From assembly GCA_000149225.2 (NCBI GenBank), contig CM000689.1:62001-126000 (forward strand): a stretch of 64,000 bases of DNA, in the 5' to 3' direction. The notes beneath the pieces were generated by a model. That model ran no database searches and was not told where the DNA came from. It saw only the letters and a program-made list of their open reading frames with translations. The stretch's first letter is position 1; every line of letters begins with the position of its first letter. This DNA is from Lachancea kluyveri NRRL Y-12651 (taxonomy: Eukaryota; Ascomycota; Saccharomycetes; Saccharomycetales; Saccharomycetaceae). Below are positions 54,567 through 63,471 of the stretch, one piece after another. The translations under genes were made by a program, and so were the position numbers.

Positions 54567-55934
54567 ATGGTTTCTGTTTCTGCTATTGCTGGCGTCTTCG
54601 CCGCCGCTGCCTCTCTCGCTTCTGCTGCCACTTACGACATTGCCGTCGACTACGACAATGTCTTGTCCGTTTTCTACTACTTCAAGGACAACAACGACAA
54701 GGTTCTTGTTGTTCCAAACGAAAACGGTTTGTCCATCACTGTTACTGCTGATGACGACTGTGAAGTTTTGGAATCCGGTATGGTTATCTACAACGTTGAC
54801 GGCGCTGAAGAAAACACCTTGTTGACCTGGAACGAATTCGAGGTTTTCCACTTGGTCGAATCCTCTGGTACCGAGTTGACCTGGTCCAGCGTGAACGCTC
54901 AAACCTGTTCTTCTGGTTCCACCTCTTCTGGTATCTCTGGTTCCACCTCTGCTACCGACTCTGTCTCTGTCACCTCTTCTGTCACCTCCTCCGCTCCAGG
55001 TTCCGAATCTGCCTCTGTCACCTCTTCTGAGTCTGTCAGCTACGGTTACTCCACTGTCACCACCACTGTCAGCGGTACCGTTACTTCTTACACCACCTAC
55101 TGCCCAATCACCACCGAAAAGCCAACCTCCACTGGCTCCACCATCTGGGGTGAAAGCACTGTCACCACCACTATTGGCGGTACTGTCACTTCTTACACCA
55201 CTTACTGTCCAATCAGCGAGGTCGTTGTCACCAAGTCACCAACCACCGTCTGGGAAACTATCACTTCATGCCACGAAGATGTTTGCTCTTACACCACTAA
55301 GCAAACCACCTCCGAATGCGACGTTACCGTCACCAAGGAGGTCCCATCTTCTTCTGTTTCCACCATTTGGGGTGAATCCACCGTCACCAAGACCCAAGGT
55401 AACGATGTCACTTCTTACACCACCTACTGTCCAATCAGCGAAGTTGTTGTGACCAAGTCTCCAACCACTTACTACGAAACCGTCACTTCTTGTGAAGAAG
55501 ATGCCTGCACCGTCGTTACCTCCACCAAGTCTACCCACACCGACGTGACCTCCACCAAGAAGGTTACCACCACCGAAACCGCCAAGACCACTGAAGGTAC
55601 TAAGAAGACCGAAGCCACCACCGAAGGCACCAAGAAGACTGAAGCCACCACCGAAGGTACTAAGAAGACTGAAGCCACCACCGAAGGCACCAAGAAGACT
55701 GAAGCCACCACCGAAGGTACTAAGAAGACTGAAGCCACCACCGAAGGCACCAAGAAGACTGAAGCCACCACTCCAGTCATCACCACCAAGCCAGCTGAAA
55801 CCGGTGCCACCACCGTGATCACCTCCAGAGGCTCTTCCACCGCTGAAATCTCCAGCTTTGAAGGTGAAGCCAGCTCCTTGTCTTTGAACAAGTTTGCCGT
55901 TGCCGTCTTGGCCGTTGGTGCTGCTTTGATCTAA
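54567..55934 (+). CDS. Serine/threonine-rich GPI cell-wall mannoprotein with tandem repeats
   Basis: Secreted 455-residue protein. I used the ATG at 54567 (MVSVSAIAGVF); the signal peptide covers about residues 1-21. An N-terminal non-repetitive domain (about 22-112) contains two cysteines and acidic residues. A Ser/Thr-rich section follows, then three modules with VTSYTTYCPI and paired-cysteine segments (SCHEDVC, SCEEDAC) like those of Sed1-type and flocculin-like wall proteins. Six 10-residue repeats TTEGTKKTEA precede a Ser/Thr segment and the hydrophobic GPI tail LNKFAVAVLAVGAALI. High codon bias predicts strong expression. I do not recognise a one-to-one orthologue. It is inserted between GFD2 and the glutaredoxin gene, neighbours in S. 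cerevisiae. Confidence 0.88.
   Translation: MVSVSAIAGVFAAAASLASAATYDIAVDYDNVLSVFYYFKDNNDKVLVVPNENGLSITVTADDDCEVLESGMVIYNVDGAEENTLLTWNEFEVFHLVESSGTELTWSSVNAQTCSSGSTSSGISGSTSATDSVSVTSSVTSSAPGSESASVTSSESVSYGYSTVTTTVSGTVTSYTTYCPITTEKPTSTGSTIWGESTVTTTIGGTVTSYTTYCPISEVVVTKSPTTVWETITSCHEDVCSYTTKQTTSECDVTVTKEVPSSSVSTIWGESTVTKTQGNDVTSYTTYCPISEVVVTKSPTTYYETVTSCEEDACTVVTSTKSTHTDVTSTKKVTTTETAKTTEGTKKTEATTEGTKKTEATTEGTKKTEATTEGTKKTEATTEGTKKTEATTEGTKKTEATTPVITTKPAETGATTVITSRGSSTAEISSFEGEASSLSLNKFAVAVLAVGAALI
55587..55766 (+). repeat. Six 30-bp coding repeats (60-bp higher-order unit)
   Basis: Six units coding TTEGTKKTEA. Synonymous codons alternate (GGT ACT, then GGC ACC), giving a 60-bp period repeated three times. 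This shows recent expansion in two-unit steps. Confidence 0.95.
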
Positions 55935-56400
55935 GCAAATCATTCCTACAGTTTGTTTTGTTTATTTCTAGTCTAGTGCGGGGACACCTTGATGGTGTCC
56001 GTTTAATGTTCGTTTTTGCTACACACGGGGTGTTTGTCTGTTCTACTGTTTTTGCAGAGGGCCGCGGCACGTCTTGCTTTTTTCGATCTATATACCCCTT
56101 GATGTATAAGCTATAAGTTTTAAGTTTTGCGTCTACCGAGAGTATGTTTTTGCTTTTGCGTTTGCTTCTGTTGGTGTTTTGTCGTAGGTCCTGATGCGTT
56201 CTAGTCTATTTTGGGTGTACGCTTTCGGTACTGACGCCAGCAGCAAGGGCCAGCACAAAGGCTAGCTGTGTACATCGCTGCCCAGAGATATTTGGCCTGT
56301 GGCAGCGGCGAGCAAAACGCAAAAGTAAAAGTCATAATTGATTACAAATGTATACATATAGACATTAAAAAAGAAAAAAAAGATGAAATGCTGGCAGCGC
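55935..56400. other. Convergent 3' region, GPI protein/GRX
   Basis: A 19-nt stem-loop (55982-56000) lies 47 bp after the GPI stop codon. The rest is unremarkable, with AT-rich 3' sequence near 56330-56385. Confidence 0.55.
55982..56000 (+). other. 3'-UTR hairpin after the GPI protein gene
   Basis: GGACACC, five-base loop TTGAT, GGTGTCC: a perfect 7-bp stem in the expected 3' untranslated region. Confidence 0.5.
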
Positions 56401-57160
<760 letters not shown>

Positions 57161-58195
57161 ATGGGCTTTCTCACAGACCACCAACACACCGCAATTACCG
57201 ACACCATCGACAGGGTCGTCTCCTCCCAGTCGTTCACGCTCGAGGTCGAGCTTGCCTCCCTGCTCCAGATGATAAGAGCCTCGAGCGAGTACACCTTCAC
57301 CAACAACCAGCTTGAAACTGCACGCTGCATCAGGAAGAAGCTCAAGTACGGGAACACGCTACAGCAGTCGCGCTCCCTGGACTTGCTGAACCTGTTTGTC
57401 TCGCAGCTGGTCAAGCTGCCCGTGGTGTACAACGACGTCAAGCTGCTGGAGAGGCTGCAGGGCATTGCCATGCGCTCCTCCACCGACGCCAAGGGCAACC
57501 GCTATGACACGCGCATCGTCAAGAAATGTGTTGGCTACATCCTTGCCTGGGCCCGCTTCATCCAGGACCAGCTCCAGGGCTCTGGGTCCTCCAAAACGTA
57601 TGACGGTCTTTTAACACTTGGAGGCGTGGTCAAGCGCAACTACATCAAAAAGACAGAACGTGCGCGTGGCAGCTCCTCCAGGAGCCGGGGCAACTTTATG
57701 AGCGACGAGGCCGACGCCTCGATCCACCCAGCAGACGCCATGTACCGTATCCCGCAGATTGACATGGACAAGGAGGCCCCCCGGATCCGGCTGCTGATCA
57801 GCGACTCGCTGGCCACCGCCATCTCGCTCGAAAACAGCCTGATGGCCCTTGGCCAAAGCGTGTCCAGCACGGACGATGAGGAGTGCACTGCCAAGTTCAT
57901 CCAGGCCAGAGCCATGAGGAGAAAGGTGCTGAGATACCTCCAGCTGGTCACAAGTGGCGAGTTTCTGGGCAGTTTGATCCGCGCGAATGAGGAGCTGGTC
58001 GCGGCCTTATCCAAGTACGACGAGCTGAGCGGCTGTCTGTCTGACGATGAAAGCAGCGAGTACGAGAACGGAGGTGGAGACGACGATGACGACGAGGAAG
58101 AGGACGACCAGTACTCCGACCTTTCTGAGGAGATCGCGCCCGAGGAGGAGGAGGCCAACAAAGACAACCCGTTTGGCGACCAGAACAAGATATGA
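57161..58195 (+). CDS. LSB5: Actin-patch VHS/GAT protein Lsb5
   Basis: Links endocytosis with the actin cytoskeleton, binding Las17, Arf3 and ubiquitin (S. cerevisiae YCL034W, about 354 residues). The protein has 344 residues. The N-terminal VHS/ENTH-like superhelix spans about 1-145 (VELASLLQMIRASSEYTF, then SLDLLNLFVSQLVKLP). A serine/arginine-rich linker follows, then a GAT domain (about 205-290) ending SLIRANEELVAALSKYDEL. The C-terminus is highly acidic with a long Asp/Glu run and ends DNPFGDQNKI, an NPF motif of the type bound by EH-domain endocytic proteins. Confidence 0.95.
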   Translation: MGFLTDHQHTAITDTIDRVVSSQSFTLEVELASLLQMIRASSEYTFTNNQLETARCIRKKLKYGNTLQQSRSLDLLNLFVSQLVKLPVVYNDVKLLERLQGIAMRSSTDAKGNRYDTRIVKKCVGYILAWARFIQDQLQGSGSSKTYDGLLTLGGVVKRNYIKKTERARGSSSRSRGNFMSDEADASIHPADAMYRIPQIDMDKEAPRIRLLISDSLATAISLENSLMALGQSVSSTDDEECTAKFIQARAMRRKVLRYLQLVTSGEFLGSLIRANEELVAALSKYDELSGCLSDDESSEYENGGGDDDDDEEEDDQYSDLSEEIAPEEEEANKDNPFGDQNKI

Positions 58196-58314
58196 TCTGC
58201 GCTGCAATGAAATATCTGCTGTGATGTGACATACAATCCGTGTTCCGATATACAAACTCCCTCCCCACATACACAAGTATATACATATAAACATTTATTC
58301 GTGTATACCTTCTG

Positions 58315-58788
58315 TTACTCCTGCTTCTTGAAGTTCAAAGACAAGCTGTTGACGCAGTGTCTACGATCGACGGGCAGGCCCAAACGCTCTTTCCAGCCCT
58401 CCCCTTCGAACACATGGCCGAGGTGACCACCGCACTTGCCGCAACAGATTTCCGTGCGAACCATGCCCAGCGAGTTGTCTCTGTTGTACGTGATGCTGCC
58501 TGGTGTTACCTCCTTGTAAAACGATGGCCAGCCACAGCGGGAGTCAAATTTAGTGTCACTGGTGTACAATGGCTGGTTGCAGTTGGCGCAGAGGTACATG
58601 CCAGCCTCCTTGTTGTCCAAGTACGCACCTGTGTGAGGTCTCTCTGTGTGCTTGTCGCGGAGCACCAGCAGCTGCTGGATGGTCAATCCAGGGTTCCATT
58701 TGTCGTTAGAGCTCATTCTGATAGTGGTGGTGTGTAGCGATCTTGTAAAGCGTGTGACACTGCTACGCTGCAGAGCAATTTTTAGCAT
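58315..58788 (-). CDS. MXR2: Methionine-R-sulfoxide reductase (mitochondrial MsrB)
   Basis: Reduces methionine-R-sulfoxide in proteins (S. cerevisiae YCL033C, about 168 residues). I used the ATG at 58788, giving 157 residues; the frame extends upstream only from a non-ATG codon. The first 24 residues (MLKIALQRSSVTRFTRSLHT) form a basic, hydroxylated mitochondrial presequence; an internal MSSNDKW start could give a cytosolic form. The zinc-binding cysteines are in CANCNQPLY and EICCGKCGGHLGHVF, and the catalytic cysteine lies in RHCVNSLSLNF. The gene is tail-to-tail with LSB5, as in S. cerevisiae. Confidence 0.96.
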   Translation of the reverse strand: MLKIALQRSSVTRFTRSLHTTTIRMSSNDKWNPGLTIQQLLVLRDKHTERPHTGAYLDNKEAGMYLCANCNQPLYTSDTKFDSRCGWPSFYKEVTPGSITYNRDNSLGMVRTEICCGKCGGHLGHVFEGEGWKERLGLPVDRRHCVNSLSLNFKKQE

Positions 58789-59405
58789 TGCGGTAGAAAT
58801 AAAGAAGAGGAAGACGATGACAGCAATGGGCAAATGAGCAAGGCCTTGCTAGCGAAAAAAAAATAAAAAATAAAAAAATAGAAAAAACAAGAAAGAGATC
58901 GCAATATCTTCATAATGGCAAAACTGAAACATCCTAAAACCAAACACATGTAGGCTCGTAGGTTTGCAATATCCCAAGGGTGGCTGCTACGCAACATATT
59001 CTACATATACCCCTGCTTCAAGCCAAGAGGCGATCCTCTTACAAAAAAGGATTTGGTACTCTACACAAGGATGTAGCCGGAAACTGGCATAGCATGTCCC
59101 CGCAGATGGCCAGCAGCATGACACTTGAAGCGCGTACCCAAACAACATGCCCAAGGTAGACACGGATTCCCACTACTCTGGCAAAAGCGCACTCCCTTCC
59201 TCCCCACCTTGCAGCGTCTGGGGCTGCAACGTCGTAAGTATCCTCCCCTCGGCCCCTTTTTTTTTTTCTTATTTTTTTCTTATTTTTTTTGTATTTTTTT
59301 TTTTCATGCCGGCTATAGTTTTTTCGTCTTCATCGACAAAGAAGAACACGGACGTGAACCACACTGCACAACGGCTGCACTCTACTCTCTACGCACGAGC
59401 CACCC
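58789..59405. other. Divergent promoter, MXR2/EMI1
   Basis: A second copy of the dispersed 24-bp element lies at 59040-59063. T-rich blocks at 59259-59303. A short frame from 59147 that runs toward EMI1 contains GTAAGT (59236-59241) but no branchpoint TACTAAC before a usable AG, so I do not call an upstream exon. Confidence 0.45.
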
Positions 59406-59666
59406 ATGTCCACAAAGTACCCCACCTCTATGAGCTGTACCGAGGCGTTTGATCAGCTCACCGCATGTTACTCGCTGGGTGGGCAGTTTCGCCACTACTA
59501 CCGGTACGGAGACTTTAACCCGTGCGCCACCCAGCTGGCCAAGTTCAAGTTTTGCATCCTGAATGGCTCGGACCCAGTCCAGGTGCAGCAGTGGTACCGC
59601 TCCCAGCTAGAGAACAATAGGCTGCGTCGTGGGAGCTCCGACGATGTCTGGCAAGAACGGGTCTGA
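59406..59666 (+). CDS. EMI1: Emi1 (DUF3128) protein
   Basis: EMI1 (YDR512C) is required for normal induction of IME1 at meiosis in S. cerevisiae. The protein here has 86 residues. The DUF3128 core is complete: YPTSMSCTEAFDQLTACYSLG, then GQFRHYYRYG, PCATQLAKFKFCILN and a final QQWYRSQLE. Four cysteines are spaced like a twin CX9-10C protein, typical of small oxidised mitochondrial proteins. The start at 59406 (MSTKYPTSMSC) is immediately before the core; I recall the S. cerevisiae protein as longer, so a spliced or alternative N-terminus is possible. Position between MXR2 and STE50 fits the merged ancestral order. Confidence 0.8.
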   Translation: MSTKYPTSMSCTEAFDQLTACYSLGGQFRHYYRYGDFNPCATQLAKFKFCILNGSDPVQVQQWYRSQLENNRLRRGSSDDVWQERV

Positions 59667-59949
59667 TACCGTCTGTCTGTGTGTACCGTTTGTACTTTTT
59701 GTATATAGCCTCTGTTATCATGTCAATATGTTTGCCCAACGCGTGCGCCCGCGCTTGACTTTGCACGTGACCGTAACCTTAACCACAGGCGTAGTTTTAA
59801 CACGTGACTACAGCAGTGTCTGCACCCGCCTCTTCGCTTGTACTTGCGCCCCCCTGTATTGGTTTTTTTTTTTTTTGTTCTCTACAACAGGCGGAGCTTA
59901 AGCAAACGGATCTACTCCTGGGGCCACCACACCAGCCTAAACCAATCCC
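59667..59949. promoter_or_regulatory. STE50 promoter with two CACGTG boxes
   Basis: CACGTG at 59764-59769 and 59801-59806, with a T tract (about 59862-59875) between these sites and the STE50 start. Cbf1 or Pho4 binding is possible by motif. Confidence 0.45.
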
Positions 59950-60909
59950 ATGTGCTCCGAAGAGTCCCATTCTGTCGCTGGCAGCGCATCCAACATCGAT
60001 AGTATTCCAGCCGCGGACGTCGTGTCCCCCGACACCTGGTCTGTTGACGAGGTGGTGCAATGGTGCATCTCGACGTTTGACTTGACCAGCGGTGAAGATG
60101 GTACCCATGATCCGTTACTCCAGGCAGTGAGAGACAACGGCATCTCCGGTGAGGTGCTGCCGCAGCTCACACTACAAGATTGTAAGGAGCTCTGCCAGGG
60201 CGACACAGCCAGGGCTGTCCGGATAAAGGTCCAGCTGAACAAGCTGCAGGCCGAGTCTTTCTCTCAGCAGCAGCAGGACGGCGACGCAGTGGTGGCTGCG
60301 CTAAACAACCTGCAGGGCACGGTCTCCGAGAAGCTACAGGAGTTCCAGTCGCAGTATAGCAGGTTGAGGCTGGACGTGCTGGAGCTGATCAGGCGCAACA
60401 ATGGAAACATCAATACGACGAGCCCGTCGTTTGGCACTCAGCCACAGCCCACCGGCGACTATTTCGATCAGCAGAAGCACCCGTTGATCATCAATGGCAG
60501 CAGCGGCACCACAAATAATCTTGGCAGCAACGGCAGCAAAAGTTCCGTGCTGAGGTCAGGCTCAAGCACTGCATCTGTACCGGCACTTGCGTCCTCGAAC
60601 TCATTCGGGGGAACTCCAGGCGGCAATTCAACCAACGAACCGCTGAAGCAGCTGCGTGCTTCCAAGGAGGACTCCTGCGAAAAGATTCTGAGAAACGCGA
60701 TGAAACGACACAAGCTGAACGAGCAGGACTGGAGACAGTATGTCTTGGTGATCTGCTACGGTGACCAGGAGCGTGTTTTGGAGCTCGACGAAAAGCCGGT
60801 GGTGATCTTCAAGACTTTAAAACAACAGGGCCTGCATCCTGCAATCATGCTGAGACAGCGAGGTGATTTCGAAGAGGTGGGCGACCTCACACCTGGTGGC
60901 AGGCTGTGA
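59950..60909 (+). CDS. STE50: MAPK pathway adaptor Ste50
   Basis: Adaptor that couples the MAPKKK Ste11 to the plasma membrane in mating, filamentation and osmotic signalling (S. cerevisiae YCL032W, about 346 residues). The protein has 319 residues. The SAM domain is at about 25-95 (WSVDEVVQWCISTFDL to LTLQDCKELCQGD), where it binds Ste11. A coiled segment (about 100-145) and an Asn/Gly/Ser-rich linker follow. A Ras-association domain lies at about 225-310 (CEKILRNAMKRHKLNEQDWR, then VLELDEKPVVIFKTLKQQG). The start MCSEESHSVAG is the first ATG. Confidence 0.96.
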   Translation: MCSEESHSVAGSASNIDSIPAADVVSPDTWSVDEVVQWCISTFDLTSGEDGTHDPLLQAVRDNGISGEVLPQLTLQDCKELCQGDTARAVRIKVQLNKLQAESFSQQQQDGDAVVAALNNLQGTVSEKLQEFQSQYSRLRLDVLELIRRNNGNINTTSPSFGTQPQPTGDYFDQQKHPLIINGSSGTTNNLGSNGSKSSVLRSGSSTASVPALASSNSFGGTPGGNSTNEPLKQLRASKEDSCEKILRNAMKRHKLNEQDWRQYVLVICYGDQERVLELDEKPVVIFKTLKQQGLHPAIMLRQRGDFEEVGDLTPGGRL

Positions 60910-61124
60910 AACCCAAGTAAATAGGCAGAAGCATATAAAGATACACGTAGATGCATAAAAAAGAAAGCAAGGCAAACTCGCATCAGCATACAAACAAACA
61001 GGCATGGGCCATGCCCAAAAGCCATACGCCAAGAAAAAAAACAAAAAAAGAAAACAAAATTAAACAATATGGTGCACAGAAACCTGCATAACGTTATACA
61101 CTCTTCCACACATGTCCTCTGCCC

Positions 61125-62006
61125 TCATGCGTACGGGTTGAATCTCCTCTTTGACTTCATCTCCCTGATCTTTTCCTGGTCCTCCTTGAACTTCCTCAAC
61201 AGCTCGTTGATCTCCTGTTTCTTTCTCTCCCTAACCTGGAACCGGTAAAAGTCTTGCTTGGCCTTTTTATCAACCGCCGAGACGGGCCCGGCCCTCTTTT
61301 CGTGCTTCAGCAGCGGGTTCTTGTTCAGGATCTTTTTCCTGATCGAGTTCAGGGACTTTGTGTTCTTCCCGACAACCAGCGTGAAACCATCCTCGTCGAC
61401 TATCGACGACTGCACCTGTTCTTGTGCCTGCTGCTCGCGCTGCTCAAAGATAGACAGGTGCGCGTGGACGTCCTCCTTCAAATAGTCCACGTCGAGCGGC
61501 TTGTAGAAGCTGATGAACGTGGCCATGGAGGGGCTCTGGAACTGCCAGTCCACGATTCTGGAACCCTTGCGGTCCTCCTGTGAGTACTTGCGCAGCGCGG
61601 CCCACGCGTTCTCCAAGCTCGCAGAGTCTACAAACTGCAGCAACGCCGTGTTCCTGGGTGTATATCTCTTTTCCTCCAGCTCGCCCGTGCTCAGCAAGTC
61701 GGACGTCAGGCGGGACAGGTCCACTTCGTTGAGACCAAACTCGTCGTGGTGCAGCAGCTCGGAAACGTGAGCCACTGTGTCATACTGCGAGCAGATCTGC
61801 GCCACGTTATGCTTCAAATTCTCGACATGTGTGAGCAGCGGAAGGTTGACCAGAAACAGACAGTTCTTTTCTACCTCGCTCTTGGACTGGTGCTTCTTTG
61901 CAAACATGTAGTGGTGGGTCTCTCCAACGTCCGCCAGCTTTTCCGAGTGGGGGAGTCTGAAGGGCACCACGAGGAACCCGTTCTTCATAATATCTATCTT
62001 GGCCAT
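61125..62006 (-). CDS. RRP7: 18S rRNA processing factor Rrp7
   Basis: Part of the UTP-C complex and small-subunit processome, needed for early cleavages toward 18S rRNA (S. cerevisiae YCL031C, about 297 residues). The protein has 293 residues. The N-terminal RRM-like domain includes NGFLVVPFRLP, NCLFLVNLPLL and ALLQFVDSASLENAWAAL. The conserved Rrp7 C-terminal domain contains EDGFTLVVGKNTKSLNSIRK and ends in a basic helix with the canonical KSKRRFNPYA terminus. Confidence 0.97.
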   Translation of the reverse strand: MAKIDIMKNGFLVVPFRLPHSEKLADVGETHHYMFAKKHQSKSEVEKNCLFLVNLPLLTHVENLKHNVAQICSQYDTVAHVSELLHHDEFGLNEVDLSRLTSDLLSTGELEEKRYTPRNTALLQFVDSASLENAWAALRKYSQEDRKGSRIVDWQFQSPSMATFISFYKPLDVDYLKEDVHAHLSIFEQREQQAQEQVQSSIVDEDGFTLVVGKNTKSLNSIRKKILNKNPLLKHEKRAGPVSAVDKKAKQDFYRFQVRERKKQEINELLRKFKEDQEKIREMKSKRRFNPYA

Positions 62007-62308
62007 GACTCTAAAGAAAACACACTCGCACTTGCAATCGCACTTACTCTTACTCTTGCACTGAAACTATGCCTCAGTCTGTTTTTCTGTTCTCACGCAG
62101 TGATGGTCAAGGGCATCTCGCTTTCCCTCGTCCCCGACCCAAGCCCGGACAAAAAATGTTGCAAATTTTTTTTTTTTTTTTTTTTTTTTTTCTCTCTTTT
62201 CCTTTTTCCCTCTCGCTTCCTCTTTCAGAATCCCAGTAATTCGTGAATCATGATATTATACGTATATAGTTACAAACGGACTACTACCGGTGGCGGGCCC
62301 ACTGCTGC
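62007..62308. other. RRP7 upstream / SDH7 downstream region
   Basis: A T tract of about 24 nt (62167-62190) is the main feature. No clear PAC/RRPE pair is seen. No gene is seen. Confidence 0.5.
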
Positions 62309-62710
62309 TCACTGTGCGGACTCCTGACCGTTACGAAAGTTTTCAGTCTCCTTCATGAGCTCGTAAAGCTGGCCCACCTGCTCCGGTGACATCTTTTCCA
62401 GAACCTCTGACGAGAGTGTGCCCTCTTCCCAGTCGCCCTTGGTGATCACGTGTAGGTAGTCTTGCCAGCTGGCGAGAAAGCCCACTATGTATAGGGGATT
62501 GGAGGTTTCTCTGTGCAGTTTGAACTCACTCTTGACGTACTGGTCGCCGAGCTCCCTCTGTAGCGACGGCAAGTTTTTGTGCTCACGCAAGATGCGTCTG
62601 TAAAGTTGTAGCGGTGGTAATAACGCTCTGTGCTTGCGTGCGATGGGTCTGTGTGCTTTCAAAAGCGTAGCGGCGGCTTGTTTCATGGTGGTGGTGGTTG
62701 GGATGAACAT
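62309..62710 (-). CDS. SDH7: Succinate dehydrogenase assembly factor 3 (Sdh7/Acn9)
   Basis: LYR-family mitochondrial assembly factor that protects the iron-sulfur subunit of complex II during maturation (S. cerevisiae YDR511W, formerly ACN9). From the ATG at 62710 the protein has 133 residues; a start at 62686 ([18 protein letters not shown]) would give a cleaner mitochondrial presequence. The LYR-type motif is [14 protein letters not shown], followed by [18 protein letters not shown] and [12 protein letters not shown], and the C-terminal [11 protein letters not shown]. Adjacent to RRP7 and HIS4, it completes the chromosome IV/III interleaving. Confidence 0.95.
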   Translation of the reverse strand: MFIPTTTTMKQAAATLLKAHRPIARKHRALLPPLQLYRRILREHKNLPSLQRELGDQYVKSEFKLHRETSNPLYIVGFLASWQDYLHVITKGDWEEGTLSSEVLEKMSPEQVGQLYELMKETENFRNGQESAQ

Positions 62711-63471
62711 GTCTAATGGAAGTGGTGGAAGGTTTACGGTGTTTGAGTGCGGACTATATACCTGTGACAGCGACAGCGATGATGACAGCGATGGCGGTGA
62801 TGGGCGTAGCTTATGGTGATAGTGGTAGTGGCGTGTGGATGATAGGCTCCTATTTTTTTTTATCTTGCTTTTTTCTTTTTCCCATTTCGTTTCTTTTTTT
62901 TTTTTTTTTCTTTTTAACTTCCGTCTGTGAGCACTGGTAGAGAGGCACCACTTTTGGGTCTCGACCAGGCATTTTGAGCAATTCAGACTCCGAGGATTTA
63001 GACGCTGTTATGTACTTATCTTGTATGTGGGTAGACTTGGTGCCCTCTGCGACACAAGGAAGCAGGCAATAAGTGCTCTGCCCACCCCGGGACTTTTCCC
63101 GTGCTTGAAGCATTTGCCTGATCCAAAATTATCATCCAATGTTCGGCGTTCAGCGTTCAGCGTTAGTCAATTTGCTTTCACTCAGCAGATGCGTGGCAGC
63201 GCGGCGGCAGCGGTCACAAATAATCCCCGCGTGTAGGACTGTGGGGACCCGTGCTGGAATCCCGATCATGGGAACAAAAGCGCTCGCAAAAAAAAAAAAA
63301 AAAAGAAAAAAAAAAGATGCGCCGCTATGAGGGAAAATGCACACGCCACCGCTCTCACCCACCCCATGTGTATCATGTCAAACGATGTTTACACGTCTAT
63401 TGCGTATTCTATACTTGCTGGTCGCTAACGACCGCCGTCTACTTACTATTTGCCGCCAGTGCCCTGTCCGC
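62711..63471. other. SDH7 upstream / HIS4 downstream region
   Basis: GACAGCGATG-type triplet repeats (62767-62800), T tracts (62889-62910), four 7-bp GTTCAGC-like units (63141-63168) and an A tract (63287-63315). Open frames at 63021-63236 and 63251-63670 are not supported. Confidence 0.5.

Noticed and set aside
55266-55943. Glycine-rich open frame of 225 codons on the minus strand
   Set aside because: It mirrors the Ser/Thr repeats of the GPI wall protein gene.
63241-63275. tRNA-like stretch GGGGACCCGTGCTGGAATCCC
   Set aside because: It lacks matching A and B boxes and a cloverleaf.
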